Shown: positions 1-9,120, counted from the first letter of the stretch. The stretch: DNA of 54,571 bases from Caldilineales bacterium (GCA_019695115.1 JAIBAP010000041.1:1-54571), one strand, 5' to 3'. Made by a program: numbers and translations. Notes: generated from the sequence alone by a model not told the origin.

Positions 1-45
1 GATGTTTCCCTTCAGCCATAAGGGCTGATTGGGATAGTTCTCCAT
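1..45 (-). CDS. Possible 5' end of an ORF running off the left edge
   Basis: An ATG at 43-45 on the minus strand opens a frame that stays open to the window edge (15 codons, beginning MENYPNQPLWLKG). No clear Shine-Dalgarno is visible. It lies 41 bases past the stop of the ATPase gene. It is too short to identify and may be chance. Confidence 0.2.
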   Translation of the reverse strand, partial: MENYPNQPLWLKGNI

Positions 46-85
46 TGCCCACAGCCAGGTTTAAGACCGCTTTTCATTTCAATTG

Positions 86-802
86 TTAACGTTCACACTT
101 CTCTTTTTTCTCACTGCCAAAGTCGAGCAGTAAATGCTCGATCTGCGCCGGCCGGAAGTCTTCCAGGCTGAGCGAAGTAGCTTTGATGTTGAAGACGCTG
201 TTTCCGCTGGGGAAGGCCTGTCCGCTGCCCAGATGAATGCCATAATCGCGTATGTCATGCACACCGCAAAGGATGATTGATTGTGGAAAGTGCGTCGGCC
301 GCTGCGGATAATTCGAGCGCAACTGGCGGAGGAGAGAAAAAAGCGTATCACGCGCTAGCGTATGCAGATCATCGAGTAGCAGCACAATGGGTTGGCGAAC
401 TGCCCTGGACCAAAGCGTCAAAAACTCGCCGAGCATCGAGATCCCAGGCGATGTCGCAAGCACTTGGGAAGCAATCGTCAGGGCGTCAACATCGCCAATC
501 TGCGCCTGTGCTGCGATAGAAATCTGCTCGGCGAGATTCTTCAAATCGTCCCCGAAGTCGCTGCCAGCTGAATTCGTCAGGTGACTGCTGGTGTAGACCG
601 CGTGATAGCGCCCCTCCTGGTTCAGATACGCGGCAAGCGCCAGCAGATAGGTTGTCTTTCCTGATCGCGGCGGGGCATGGATCGCAAAGTACTTCTGCTG
701 GCCAATCAGCATTCGCACATCCGCCATATCCAGTCGCGCCAACGGCGGCAGACAGTAGTGGCGGGCGCAATCCACCGGCCCCTCGGTGTTGAAGAAGCGC
801 AT
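86..802 (-). CDS. AAA/P-loop ATPase, probably C-terminally short
   Basis: Predicted ATP-binding protein of 238 residues. The P-loop APPRSGKTT is at residues 43-51 and a Walker B-like stretch LLLDD at 141-145. I chose the ATG at 800-802 rather than the one 18 bases upstream. The N-terminus MRFFNTEGPV is typical of a large family of bacterial AAA-like proteins, and a strong AGGAGG (808-813) lies 5 bases upstream of it. Relatives I recall are roughly twice as long, with further domains after the ATPase core; this one stops just past the core in a Lys/Glu-rich tail. It could be a degraded copy or a genuine short form. Substrate and pathway are unknown. Confidence 0.75.
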   Translation of the reverse strand: MRFFNTEGPVDCARHYCLPPLARLDMADVRMLIGQQKYFAIHAPPRSGKTTYLLALAAYLNQEGRYHAVYTSSHLTNSAGSDFGDDLKNLAEQISIAAQAQIGDVDALTIASQVLATSPGISMLGEFLTLWSRAVRQPIVLLLDDLHTLARDTLFSLLRQLRSNYPQRPTHFPQSIILCGVHDIRDYGIHLGSGQAFPSGNSVFNIKATSLSLEDFRPAQIEHLLLDFGSEKKEKCER

Positions 803-841
803 GGTTGCCTCCTGGTGCAAACGATGGTTCAGTCCGCCCCG

Positions 842-850
842 ATTATATCA
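842..850 (-). promoter_or_regulatory. Extended -10 promoter of the ATPase gene
   Basis: The minus strand reads TGATATAAT, an extended -10 (TGnTATAAT), about 40 bases upstream of the ATPase start. No good -35 is visible, as is usual for extended -10 promoters. Confidence 0.5.
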
Positions 851-932
851 CAGCCAGATCATGCGGGCGGGCCATCGCACAATCTTCACAATTCCTGAAC
901 CCTCTCCCTGGCTGCTTTGCTTATACTCCTTT

Positions 933-972
933 TTCAGGTGCGACGCACTTCTCGAAGTGCGTCGCACCTGAA
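933..972. repeat. 40-nt perfect palindrome, family A copy 1
   Basis: Two 19-base arms around a central TC form a perfect hairpin. The inner 32 nt (GGTGCGACGCACTTC, TC, and the reverse complement) recur exactly at 8109-8140. It sits between two divergently transcribed genes, 28 bases upstream of the lipoprotein start. That position argues against a simple terminator and favours a REP-like dispersed repeat or a binding site. The rest of the gap from 803 to 999 shows only the ATPase promoter and a weak TATACT (922-927). Confidence 0.85.
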
Positions 973-999
973 CATACCCAAACACCACTCCACACAACC

Positions 1000-1569
1000 A
1001 TGAACCGCAAAAATCTCTCCCTTCTGATCCTGATCCTGACTTCGACGGCGCTGCTGGCAGCCTGTGGCGGCGCTACGACCTCGTCCAACACCGCCGCGCC
1101 GGCAACCGCCGCACCGGCTGCAACTGCTGCACCGACTGCGACCGCCAGCGAAACCAACACATCGGGGCAAGTCACTGCCAACGAAAGCAGCACCCCGGCC
1201 AAACTCAACCTCAACCAGGTGACGGCCTCGGAACTGTTGGCGGCCATCCCCGGCTTCAGCAACCGCATGGTGCGCGAATTCCAGGAGTACCGGCCCTACA
1301 CCAGCATCCAGCAATATCGCCGCGAGATCGGCAAGTACGTGAGCGACGCCCAGGTGAGCGAATGGGAGCAGTATGTCTATGTGCCGGTGGCCGTCGATGA
1401 GGCCGATGCCGAGACGCTGAAGCAACTGCCCGGCGTCGATGACACGATCGCCCAGGCGCTCATCGCTGGCCGGCCCTATGGCTCGAACGAAGCCTTCCTG
1501 ACGGCGCTGGCGAGCCAGGTAGGCGCAGAACAGGCCGCCGCCGCTGCCGCCTATCTGGCTGCAAACTGA
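1000..1569 (+). CDS. Lipoprotein with helix-hairpin-helix (ComEA-like) region
   Basis: 189-residue predicted lipoprotein. A hydrophobic signal segment ends in the lipobox LLAAC (Cys22), followed by an Ala/Thr/Pro-rich spacer to about residue 65. Two HhH-like segments follow: LNLNQVTASELLAAIPGF, then VDEADAETLKQLPGVDDTIAQ. The pattern of Asn/Asp-Ala-(x)-Glu-Leu followed by Leu/Ile-Pro-Gly is that of ComEA and competence-type HhH domains. The DNA-binding role is inferred from the fold, and no DNA-uptake genes are nearby. The ATG at 1000 was chosen because it opens directly onto the signal peptide; the upstream in-frame extension crosses the palindrome. It may head the export locus that follows. 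Confidence 0.7.
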   Translation: MNRKNLSLLILILTSTALLAACGGATTSSNTAAPATAAPAATAAPTATASETNTSGQVTANESSTPAKLNLNQVTASELLAAIPGFSNRMVREFQEYRPYTSIQQYRREIGKYVSDAQVSEWEQYVYVPVAVDEADAETLKQLPGVDDTIAQALIAGRPYGSNEAFLTALASQVGAEQAAAAAAYLAAN

Positions 1570-1643
1570 AGCACCGCCGTCCCCGCCGCCCTGGCCTGTT
1601 GGAGCAGACCGCTCCAGCAGGCCATTCTTTTGAGGCTACGCCG

Positions 1644-2096
1644 ATGAGTTCGGATCGCACACTCCAACGCTTGCGCACCTTCCTCCTCGCTCTCTCCGGT
1701 TTGATCTGTCTGACGACGCCGATCGAATTGGCGGCAAGCGAGCATTATCAAGAGCCGGTGCAGGTCATCCCCTTCCTACTCTGCATCTTCGGTTTCACCG
1801 CTGTCCTCTTCGCCCTGCTGCGCCCGCAAAGGCGGTCTTTGCTGTGGCTGCGCGGGGTCATGGCGGCGCTGGTGGCGGGCAGCCTGGTCGGCGTCGTCCT
1901 GCACATCAGCGGCAATCTGGACTTTGCCAAAGAGGTGGACGCCGGCGCGACCACGGCCCAGATCTGGCTGGCGACGTTTCAGGGGGCCGCCCCCATGCTG
2001 GCGCCGGGCATCCTGGCCCTGGCGGGCATCCTGGCCGGGGCCGCCACCTATCATCATCCCGTCCTTCTGGCCGCCAGACAAGAGCCGGGGAGCTGA
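1644..2096 (+). CDS. Small polytopic membrane protein, unknown function
   Basis: 150-residue protein with about four hydrophobic segments: after the start ([10 protein letters not shown]), then [33 protein letters not shown] and [15 protein letters not shown]. The ATG at 1644 has a GAGG 8 bases upstream; a longer in-frame start at 1599 adds 15 polar residues and looks less natural. It lies between the lipoprotein and the ABC ATPase on the same strand and may belong to the same transcript. I recognise no family. Confidence 0.6.
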   Translation: MSSDRTLQRLRTFLLALSGLICLTTPIELAASEHYQEPVQVIPFLLCIFGFTAVLFALLRPQRRSLLWLRGVMAALVAGSLVGVVLHISGNLDFAKEVDAGATTAQIWLATFQGAAPMLAPGILALAGILAGAATYHHPVLLAARQEPGS

Positions 2097-2167
2097 ACTC
2101 GGCCGGGGGTCGAATTCTTAACAATTTCTCAACCAAGCCCGAGCCTGCGAGCCCTACACTAAGAAGC

Positions 2168-2959
<792 letters not shown>

Positions 2960-2963
2960 GCCC

Positions 2964-3470
2964 ATGAACAGAACTCTCACGATCGTTCTTCTCGTCGCTC
3001 TGGTAGTCCTGGTCGCCGCCGGCAGTTTCTATGGCGGCATGGTCTATGGCAAACGGCAGGCGGCATCGACTTTTACCGCCGGCTTTCCGCCAGGCGGTGG
3101 GGCGCTGCCCATTGCCGGGCAAAATGGAGACTTTCAGGCTCTACGGGGCCAGGGGCAGGGCAATCGCTTCCAGGGCGGGGCCGTGCCGGCGGGGATGACT
3201 TTCGGCCAGATCGAGGGCATCGAAGGCAACCTGCTGACGATCACGGATCGCGACGGCAACTCGGTGAAGGTGCAGGTAGCCGACACGACCCTGATCGAGA
3301 AGAATGCCTCCGTTTCCGTGTCTGATCTCGCTGTCGGCGATGCCGTCATCATTTCCGGCAACCCCAACGACGACGGCAGCATTGCCGCTCGCTCGGTGCA
3401 GGTGGCGCCGGCCGGGCGCTTTTTGGGCGGCCCCGCGCCCGACGATGCCCAAGGCCAACAGGGTCAATGA
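2964..3470 (+). CDS. Membrane-anchored DUF5666-like protein
   Basis: 168 residues. There is an N-terminal membrane segment (residues 4-25), a Gly/Gln-rich linker and a small beta-rich domain (about 80-150) whose pattern FGQIEGIEGNLLTITDRDG...VQVADTTLIEKN...DLAVGDAVIISG resembles DUF5666. Such domains are extracytoplasmic and often sit beside efflux adaptors, but their function is not established. It lies 4 bases after the ATPase gene and 15 before the first adaptor, so it is probably an accessory of this exporter. Confidence 0.7.
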   Translation: MNRTLTIVLLVALVVLVAAGSFYGGMVYGKRQAASTFTAGFPPGGGALPIAGQNGDFQALRGQGQGNRFQGGAVPAGMTFGQIEGIEGNLLTITDRDGNSVKVQVADTTLIEKNASVSVSDLAVGDAVIISGNPNDDGSIAARSVQVAPAGRFLGGPAPDDAQGQQGQ

Positions 3471-3485
3471 GATCGGAGCAAGCTG

Positions 3486-5150
3486 ATGAAGACGATCACG
3501 CGCGTCCTCGCGGTTATCCTGGTTCTGGCGGTCGTGGCGGTGGTGGGTTACCGGCTGTGGCAGCAGCGATCTGGCTCGACCACCACCGCCCAAACCGAGA
3601 CCTTCACCCAGGTTGTGCCGGTGCAGGAAGGCGATCTCCAGGCATCGATCGACGTCGTCGGTGAGTTGTACGCGCCACAGAACCAGGAGATGCGCTTCGA
3701 GCGGCTGGCCGGGGCCGCCTATCTGACCGCGGTGGAAACGGAGGCCGGGCACGTCGTCCGGGCCGGGCAGCCATTGGCGACCATCGACGCCACCTCCTAT
3801 CAACAGGCGCTGGATCAGGCGCGTAGCGAATTGCAGGAGGCGGAGCAAAAACTGAGCGACCTGCAAACGCCGGCCACCGATCTGGAGAAGGCGCAGGCCG
3901 ACCTCAAGATCGCCCAGGCTGAGGTCGCCCTGCAACAAGCCCGGCAGAACCTTGACGACTTGCGCAACCCCGACCTGGCCGATCTGCGCGCTACGGTCGG
4001 CGATGCCCAACTCAAGCTGGCCCAGGCGCAGGAGAGCCTGACTGCCGCCCAACCCGACCAGAGCGCCCAAGACCGGCTGGCCACCCTACAAGACAAAGAG
4101 GCGGAACAATACGCCGTCTACAAGCGCCTGGCCGCCGAAACCTATTCGGATACTTTCTATCAGGATCGCCTGCGGCTGGCCCACAATGCCTTTTTGACGG
4201 CGCAGGATAGCCGCATCACCTCCGAGTTGCAGCAGCAAGTCAGCCTCCTGCGCGCCCAAATGCAGGTTCGCCAGGCCGAGGCGACGCTGGCGTCGGCCCA
4301 GGAAGCGTTGGCCGACGCCCTGGCCGGCGCCAGCGCCCTTGATCTGGCGCTGGCCGAACACGCCGTCGCCCAGGCGCAGGCCGATCTGACCGCTGCCCAG
4401 GAGGCGCGGGCGGAGTTGGAGACAGGGGCCGACGCGGTCAAACTGGCCGCCGCCCAGGCCGACCTGGACAAGAAACGCCTCGCCGTCAGCGAGGCCGAGG
4501 CCGACCTGACCGCCGCCACCCTCCTCGCCCCCTTCGACGGCACCGTGCTCGAAGTCAACGCCGAAGCCGGCGACCGCATCATCGCCGCCTCCACCATCCT
4601 CACCCTCGCCAACCTCGACCAACTCCAGGTGGTCGCCTCGGTCGATGAGACTACCATCCGCCAGGTGCAGCAAGGCCAGCAGGCCATCGTCAGCTTCGAC
4701 GCCTTCCCCGGCCGCTCGTTTCACGGCCAGGTGCTCTCGGTGCCGTTGCAGGGCAGTCTGCAAGGGGGCGTCATGGTCTACGAGGTTCCGCTCTCGCTCG
4801 ACGATGCCGGCGACCTGCCGCTGCTGGTGGGGATGACGGCCAATGTCAGCATCGAGACGGGGCGGGTGGAGAACGCCCTGCTGGTTCCCACCCTGGCGTT
4901 GCAGACGGTGAACGGGATGTATCAGGTGCTGGTCGCCAATCCTGCCGACCCGGACGGTCAGCCAGTGGCGACGCCGGTGGAGGTGGGTCTCAGCAACGGC
5001 ACGTACACCCAGATCGTCAAGGGCCTCGTCGCTGGCGATCAGATCGTTTATCAACTCGCCAACAGCCAGTCGAATCAGCCTGGCTTCGGCGCCATCCGGG
5101 CTTTCGAGGGCGGTGGCCCGCCGCCCGGTGGCGCTCGACCGCCTGACTGA
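3486..5150 (+). CDS. HlyD/MacA-family efflux adaptor, copy 1
   Basis: 554 residues. N-terminal membrane anchor (about 6-22), a split biotinyl-lipoyl-like domain (about 40-95 and again near 345-375, with LLAPFDGTVLEVNAEAGD), a long Ala/Gln/Glu-rich coiled-coil hairpin (about 95-335), then beta-barrel and membrane-proximal domains to the end. The family links an inner-membrane ABC permease to extracytoplasmic export. The C-terminal 40% is identical in protein sequence to the next gene (DNA 4398-5071), whereas the N-terminal and hairpin parts are only moderately similar. The coiled coil is longer than in E. coli MacA (371 residues in all). Confidence 0.88.
   Translation: MKTITRVLAVILVLAVVAVVGYRLWQQRSGSTTTAQTETFTQVVPVQEGDLQASIDVVGELYAPQNQEMRFERLAGAAYLTAVETEAGHVVRAGQPLATIDATSYQQALDQARSELQEAEQKLSDLQTPATDLEKAQADLKIAQAEVALQQARQNLDDLRNPDLADLRATVGDAQLKLAQAQESLTAAQPDQSAQDRLATLQDKEAEQYAVYKRLAAETYSDTFYQDRLRLAHNAFLTAQDSRITSELQQQVSLLRAQMQVRQAEATLASAQEALADALAGASALDLALAEHAVAQAQADLTAAQEARAELETGADAVKLAAAQADLDKKRLAVSEAEADLTAATLLAPFDGTVLEVNAEAGDRIIAASTILTLANLDQLQVVASVDETTIRQVQQGQQAIVSFDAFPGRSFHGQVLSVPLQGSLQGGVMVYEVPLSLDDAGDLPLLVGMTANVSIETGRVENALLVPTLALQTVNGMYQVLVANPADPDGQPVATPVEVGLSNGTYTQIVKGLVAGDQIVYQLANSQSNQPGFGAIRAFEGGGPPPGGARPPD
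4398..5071 (+). repeat. Direct repeat, copy 1 (adaptor C-terminal half)
   Basis: A 674-bp segment matching 6099-6772. By eye I count four differences, all at synonymous third positions. The match ends abruptly on both sides within coding sequence. Confidence 0.93.
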
Positions 5151-5168
5151 GACGCGGGAAACACTGCG

Positions 5169-6836
5169 ATGAAATCACATTCCGTTCGCTATCTCATGGC
5201 CGGCGTCGTGGTTCTTGCCGTCGCTGCCGGAGCTTTCTGGCTCTATCGCACACGGACGACCGCCGCCACCGCTGCCGCCGCCACCAGCACCACTTTCACC
5301 CAAACGGTGGCTGTGCAGCAGGGCAACCTCGACGCCAGCCTCGACGTGGTAGGACAGCTCGAGGCCGTGCAACAGCAGGATCTGTCTTTCGACCGTCTGA
5401 AGAGCGCGGCCACGCTGCTGAGCCTGGCGGTGCAGGCCGGGAACACCGTGCGCGCCGGGCAGGCGTTGGCTGCCATCGATGCCTCATCCTATGAACAGGC
5501 GCTGGATCAGGCAAAAAGCGCCTTGCAGGAGGCTGAAGACACACTGACCGACCTGCAAGCTGCGGCGACAGCCTCGGAAATTGCTCAGGCTGATCTGGCA
5601 GTCGCCCGGGCCGGGCTGGATGTGCAAGAGGCCGAGTCCAATCTGGCGGAATTGGAGGCAGGCAAAGACCTGACCGACCTGCAACAGGCCGTGCAAACCG
5701 CGCAGGACAACCTGGATGTGGCGAAATTGCAGCAAGCTCTGGCCGAACACGACAGCCTGGCCGCCAGCGAACGCGATCTGCAATACGCGGTCGATTATCA
5801 TCAGCGCCTGATTGCCGAATTGCAGGCGCTGGCAGCAGCAGGCAAGGCCAACGCTGAGCAGACGGCCAAGATCGATAGCGAGCAAGAGACGCTGGTCGAA
5901 GCCCAGGCGCAACTGGCGCAGGTGCGCGCCGAACGACAGCTGGCCCTGCAAGCTGCCGCGGCGCAAGTGAAGACCGCCGAGGCCGGGTTGACCGAGGCGC
6001 AACAGGCATTGGCCGAAGGCCGGGCAGGCGCCACCGATCTCGATCTGGCCAAGGCCAGGCTGGCCGTGCAGCAGGCAAAGGTCTCGTTACAGTCGGCTCA
6101 GGAGGCGCGGGCGGAGTTGGAGACAGGGGCCGACGCGGTCAAGCTGGCCGCCGCCCAGGCCGACCTGGACAAGAAACGCCTCGCCGTCAGCGAGGCCGAG
6201 GCCGACCTGACCGCCGCCACCCTCCTCGCCCCCTTCGACGGCACCGTGCTCGAAGTCAACGCCGAAGCCGGCGACCGCATCATCGCCGCCTCCACCATCC
6301 TCACCCTCGCCAACCTCGACCAACTCCAGGTGGTCGCCTCGGTCGATGAGACTACCATCCGCCAGGTGCAGCAAGGCCAGCAGGCCATCGTCAGCTTCGA
6401 CGCCTTCCCCGGCCGCTCGTTTCACGGCCAGGTGCTCTCGGTGCCGTTGCAGGGCAGTCTGCAAGGGGGCGTCATGGTCTACGAGGTTCCGCTCTCGCTC
6501 GACGATGCCGGCGACCTGCCGCTGCTGGTGGGGATGACGGCCAATGTCAGCATCGAGACGGGGCGGGTGGAGAACGCCCTGCTGGTTCCCACCCTGGCGT
6601 TGCAGACGGTGAACGGGATGTATCAGGTGCTGGTCGCCAATCCTGCCGACCCGGACGGCCAGCCGGTGGCGACGCCGGTGGAGGTGGGCCTCAGCAACGG
6701 CACGTACACCCAGATCGTCAAGGGCCTCGTCGCTGGCGATCAGATCGTTTATCAACTCGCCAACAGCCAGTCCGGTTCCTTCTTCCGCAACTTCGGTGGC
6801 GCCGGCGCGGTCAGGTTCCTGGCCGGGCCGCGCTAG
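5169..6836 (+). CDS. HlyD/MacA-family efflux adaptor, copy 2
   Basis: 555 residues with the same plan as the upstream adaptor: membrane anchor (about 9-26), lipoyl-like half-motif, long coiled-coil hairpin, second lipoyl half, beta-barrel and membrane-proximal domains. The first 310 residues are diverged from copy 1 (for example FTQTVAVQQGNLDASLDVVG against FTQVVPVQEGDLQASIDVVG). From EARAELETG to LANSQS the two proteins are identical. Only the final dozen residues differ again. It is 18 bases after copy 1 and 24 before the permease. Two adaptors with one permease could form a mixed hexamer or alternate; this is inference. Confidence 0.88.
   Translation: MKSHSVRYLMAGVVVLAVAAGAFWLYRTRTTAATAAAATSTTFTQTVAVQQGNLDASLDVVGQLEAVQQQDLSFDRLKSAATLLSLAVQAGNTVRAGQALAAIDASSYEQALDQAKSALQEAEDTLTDLQAAATASEIAQADLAVARAGLDVQEAESNLAELEAGKDLTDLQQAVQTAQDNLDVAKLQQALAEHDSLAASERDLQYAVDYHQRLIAELQALAAAGKANAEQTAKIDSEQETLVEAQAQLAQVRAERQLALQAAAAQVKTAEAGLTEAQQALAEGRAGATDLDLAKARLAVQQAKVSLQSAQEARAELETGADAVKLAAAQADLDKKRLAVSEAEADLTAATLLAPFDGTVLEVNAEAGDRIIAASTILTLANLDQLQVVASVDETTIRQVQQGQQAIVSFDAFPGRSFHGQVLSVPLQGSLQGGVMVYEVPLSLDDAGDLPLLVGMTANVSIETGRVENALLVPTLALQTVNGMYQVLVANPADPDGQPVATPVEVGLSNGTYTQIVKGLVAGDQIVYQLANSQSGSFFRNFGGAGAVRFLAGPR
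6099..6772 (+). repeat. Direct repeat, copy 2 (adaptor C-terminal half)
   Basis: Partner of 4398-5071, offset by 1701 bp. Near-identity with only synonymous changes points to recent gene conversion or partial duplication. Confidence 0.93.
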
Positions 6837-6860
6837 AGCCGCAGGAGGCAACGAAAAGCG

Positions 6861-8093
6861 ATGCGCAAATTGCTCATGGTCTTGCGGGTGGCGCTGCGTG
6901 CGGTTGCCGCTCACAAAATGCGGTCGTTTCTGACCATGTTGGGCGTGGTCATCGGCGTCGCCGCCGTGATTGCCCTTGTGGCCGTCGGCAAAGGGGCGCA
7001 GGCCCAGGTGGTCAGCCAGTTCGAATCCCTCGGCTCGAACCTGCTGGTGGTCACGACTGGCGCCAACTTTGGCTTTGGCCCCGGCGGTCTGCGCGAGACG
7101 ACGAAGAGCCTGACGAATGCAGAAGTGGACGCTATCCACGCCCTGGCGACGGCCGTCAAGCTGATGGCCCCCCAATACAATGCCAATGCCACGGCCACGC
7201 ACGGCGGCAAGACGACCAACCTGAATGTGAACGGCGTCACCGCCGACTATGCCGAGGTGCGCAACTACCGGGTAGCCAACGGCCGCTTCATCAGCCAGCA
7301 GGACGATGCCACGCTGGCGTCGGTGGTCATCCTGGGACAGACGGTGGTCGAAGACCTCTTCGGCAGCACGTTGGTCAATCCCGTGGGGCAGACGGTGCGA
7401 ATCAACCGCCAGAATTATGAGGTCATCGGCGTCCTGGAGAGCAAGGGACAGAGCGGCTTCAACAATCAGGACAATGTCATCCTGATGCCATTGCGCACGG
7501 CGCAACTGAAATTGGGCGGGGCCGGCAACCAGGACATCAGCCAGATCAATTTGCAGGTGCGTTCGGCTGAAGAGATGGACCTGGCGCAGGCGCAGGTGAC
7601 GGCCATCGTGCGCACCCTACACGGGCTGAGCGGCAGCCAAGAGGACGATTTCACGGTGCAAAACCAGGCCGACATCCTCAGTACAGTCGCAGAGACGACC
7701 GGCACCTTCACCACGCTGCTCGGCAGCATTGCCGCCATCTCGCTGCTGGTGGGTGGGATCGGGATCATGAATATCATGTTGGTGAGCGTCACCGAACGCA
7801 CGCGCGAGATCGGTCTGCGCAAGGCCGTGGGCGCCAAACAGCGCGACATCCTCATCCAATTCCTGACTGAGGCCGTGCTGCTGAGCGTGGTCGGCGGGGC
7901 GCTGGGCGTGGCCCTGGGCATCGGCGGCGCCCAGGTGATCACCCCCCTGCTGGGCAGCAGCCAGGCGCTGGTGACCGCCGACAGTGTGATGCTGGCGCTG
8001 GTGGTGTCGCTGGGCATCGGCATCTTCTTCGGCCTCTACCCTGCCAACCGCGCCGCCGGCTTGAACCCAATCGACGCGCTGCGCTACGAATGA
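6861..8093 (+). CDS. FtsX/MacB-type ABC permease
   Basis: 410 residues. First transmembrane helix at about 22-45 (MRSFLTMLGVVIGVAAVIALVAVG), a large extracytoplasmic MacB_PCD-like domain (about 50-280), then three C-terminal helices with the conserved FtsX wording SLLVGGIGIMNIMLVSVTER followed by TREIGLRKAVGA. It is the membrane partner of the ATPase at 2168 and the adaptors just upstream. Substrate is unknown: the family exports macrolides, peptides or lipoproteins. An AGGAGG (6843-6848) lies 12 bases upstream of the ATG. The protein lacks a fused ATPase, unlike E. coli MacB. Confidence 0.9.
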   Translation: MRKLLMVLRVALRAVAAHKMRSFLTMLGVVIGVAAVIALVAVGKGAQAQVVSQFESLGSNLLVVTTGANFGFGPGGLRETTKSLTNAEVDAIHALATAVKLMAPQYNANATATHGGKTTNLNVNGVTADYAEVRNYRVANGRFISQQDDATLASVVILGQTVVEDLFGSTLVNPVGQTVRINRQNYEVIGVLESKGQSGFNNQDNVILMPLRTAQLKLGGAGNQDISQINLQVRSAEEMDLAQAQVTAIVRTLHGLSGSQEDDFTVQNQADILSTVAETTGTFTTLLGSIAAISLLVGGIGIMNIMLVSVTERTREIGLRKAVGAKQRDILIQFLTEAVLLSVVGGALGVALGIGGAQVITPLLGSSQALVTADSVMLALVVSLGIGIFFGLYPANRAAGLNPIDALRYE

Positions 8094-8108
8094 AGTCAGG
8101 TGAAATCC

Positions 8109-8140
8109 GGTGCGACGCACTTCTCGAAGTGCGTCGCACC
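8109..8140. repeat. 32-nt perfect palindrome, family A copy 2
   Basis: GGTGCGACGCACTTC, TC, and the reverse complement, identical to the core of 933-972. It lies 16 bases after the permease stop and before the dtxR-like promoter. Confidence 0.9.
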
Positions 8141-8170
8141 TGCGCGCGCCCCCCCCAAGTTGGCGGCTAT

Positions 8171-8200
8171 TTGACGGGCTTCCAGGGCAGAGCCTACAAT
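8171..8200 (+). promoter_or_regulatory. Promoter of the DtxR-like regulator
   Basis: TTGACG (8171-8176), an 18-base spacer, then TACAAT (8195-8200). Predicted transcription starts near 8207, giving a leader of about 70 nt that contains the 8-bp repeats. Confidence 0.55.
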
Positions 8201-8232
8201 TCGCGCCCTGATCCCCTTCTGTCATTTGCCCT

Positions 8233-8272
8233 TGCCTACTTGTCTACTTGTCTACTTGCCTACCTGTCTACC
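8233..8272 (+). repeat. 8-bp tandem repeat upstream of the regulator
   Basis: Five units of TGYCTACY end 3 bases before the ATG. They occupy the position where a Shine-Dalgarno would be, and none is visible. Confidence 0.8.
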
Positions 8273-8275
8273 TCC

Positions 8276-8923
8276 ATGCACTCCCCCGCCGTCGAAGACT
8301 ACCTGAAAACCATATTCGAGATCGAACGCGAGCAGGGCAAGGTCGCGACCACGGTCTTGTCCGAGCGGTTGGGCGTGGCCCCGGCCTCTGTCACCGGCAT
8401 GGTCAAGAAGCTGGCCGAGATGAACCTGGTCGAGCATGAACGCTACCAGGGCGTGACCCTCACCCCGGCCGGTCGCAAGATCGCCCTCGAGGTCATCCGC
8501 CATCACCGGCTGGTCGAACTGTATCTGGCCGAGGCCCTGGGGGTGCCGTGGGACAGGGTGCACGACGAGGCCGAAAAGTGGGAGCACATCCTCTCCGAAG
8601 ACCTGGAAGACCGCATCGACGCTCTGTTGGGCCACCCCACCACCGACCCGCACGGCGCCCCCATCCCCACCCGCGACGGCCAGATGGCCCGCACCTCTCC
8701 CGACCGGCTGCTGGATCTGCTCCCCGGCCAGGCGGCCATCATCGACGAAGTCAGCGACCACGACCCCGACCTGCTGCGACGGCTGGGCGATCTGGGTCTG
8801 TTCCCGGCCACAGCCGTCACCATCACCGGCCGCGACGCTGCCGGCCTGACTTTACTCGCTGGAGAAACAGAACGCCTCGTGAGCAACGAGATGGCCGGGT
8901 ACATCTTCGTGCGCCGGCGATAG
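8276..8923 (+). CDS. DtxR/MntR-family metal-dependent repressor
   Basis: 215 residues: winged-helix DNA-binding domain (1-65, SVTGMVKKLAEMNLVEHERY), metal-binding dimerisation domain (about 66-140) and a C-terminal FeoA/SH3-like domain (about 145-215). The metal-site helix reads VHDEAEKWEH (95-104). Iron-sensing DtxR and IdeR have Cys where this protein has E100, whereas MntR has Glu. With E103, H104 and D8 this suggests a manganese-type sensor, as inference. The ATG at 8276 opens directly onto MHSPAVEDYLKTIFE, the family start. No metal transporter is in the window. Confidence 0.88.
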   Translation: MHSPAVEDYLKTIFEIEREQGKVATTVLSERLGVAPASVTGMVKKLAEMNLVEHERYQGVTLTPAGRKIALEVIRHHRLVELYLAEALGVPWDRVHDEAEKWEHILSEDLEDRIDALLGHPTTDPHGAPIPTRDGQMARTSPDRLLDLLPGQAAIIDEVSDHDPDLLRRLGDLGLFPATAVTITGRDAAGLTLLAGETERLVSNEMAGYIFVRRR

Positions 8924-9120
8924 GGGCGCTGAAGGCGGACAAAGCCTGCAAATCGCATAGCTTTTGGGTCCAAAAAGGCAAAAAACCACGTCCAAAACAG
9001 ATGTTGCGCCCAAGCCACACCTGGGGGTGCTGACTCCGCTATCGATTCTCACGCTCACGGTGCAGGAAGCCGACCACGCCAGAAAAAAATCCGTGTCAAT
9101 CCGCCTTGATCTGTGTCCCC

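Noticed and set aside
6087-7505. A 472-codon minus-strand frame across adaptor 2 and the permease
   Set aside because: Shadow of two clear genes. Its first part repeats opposite adaptor 1 only because that DNA is duplicated.
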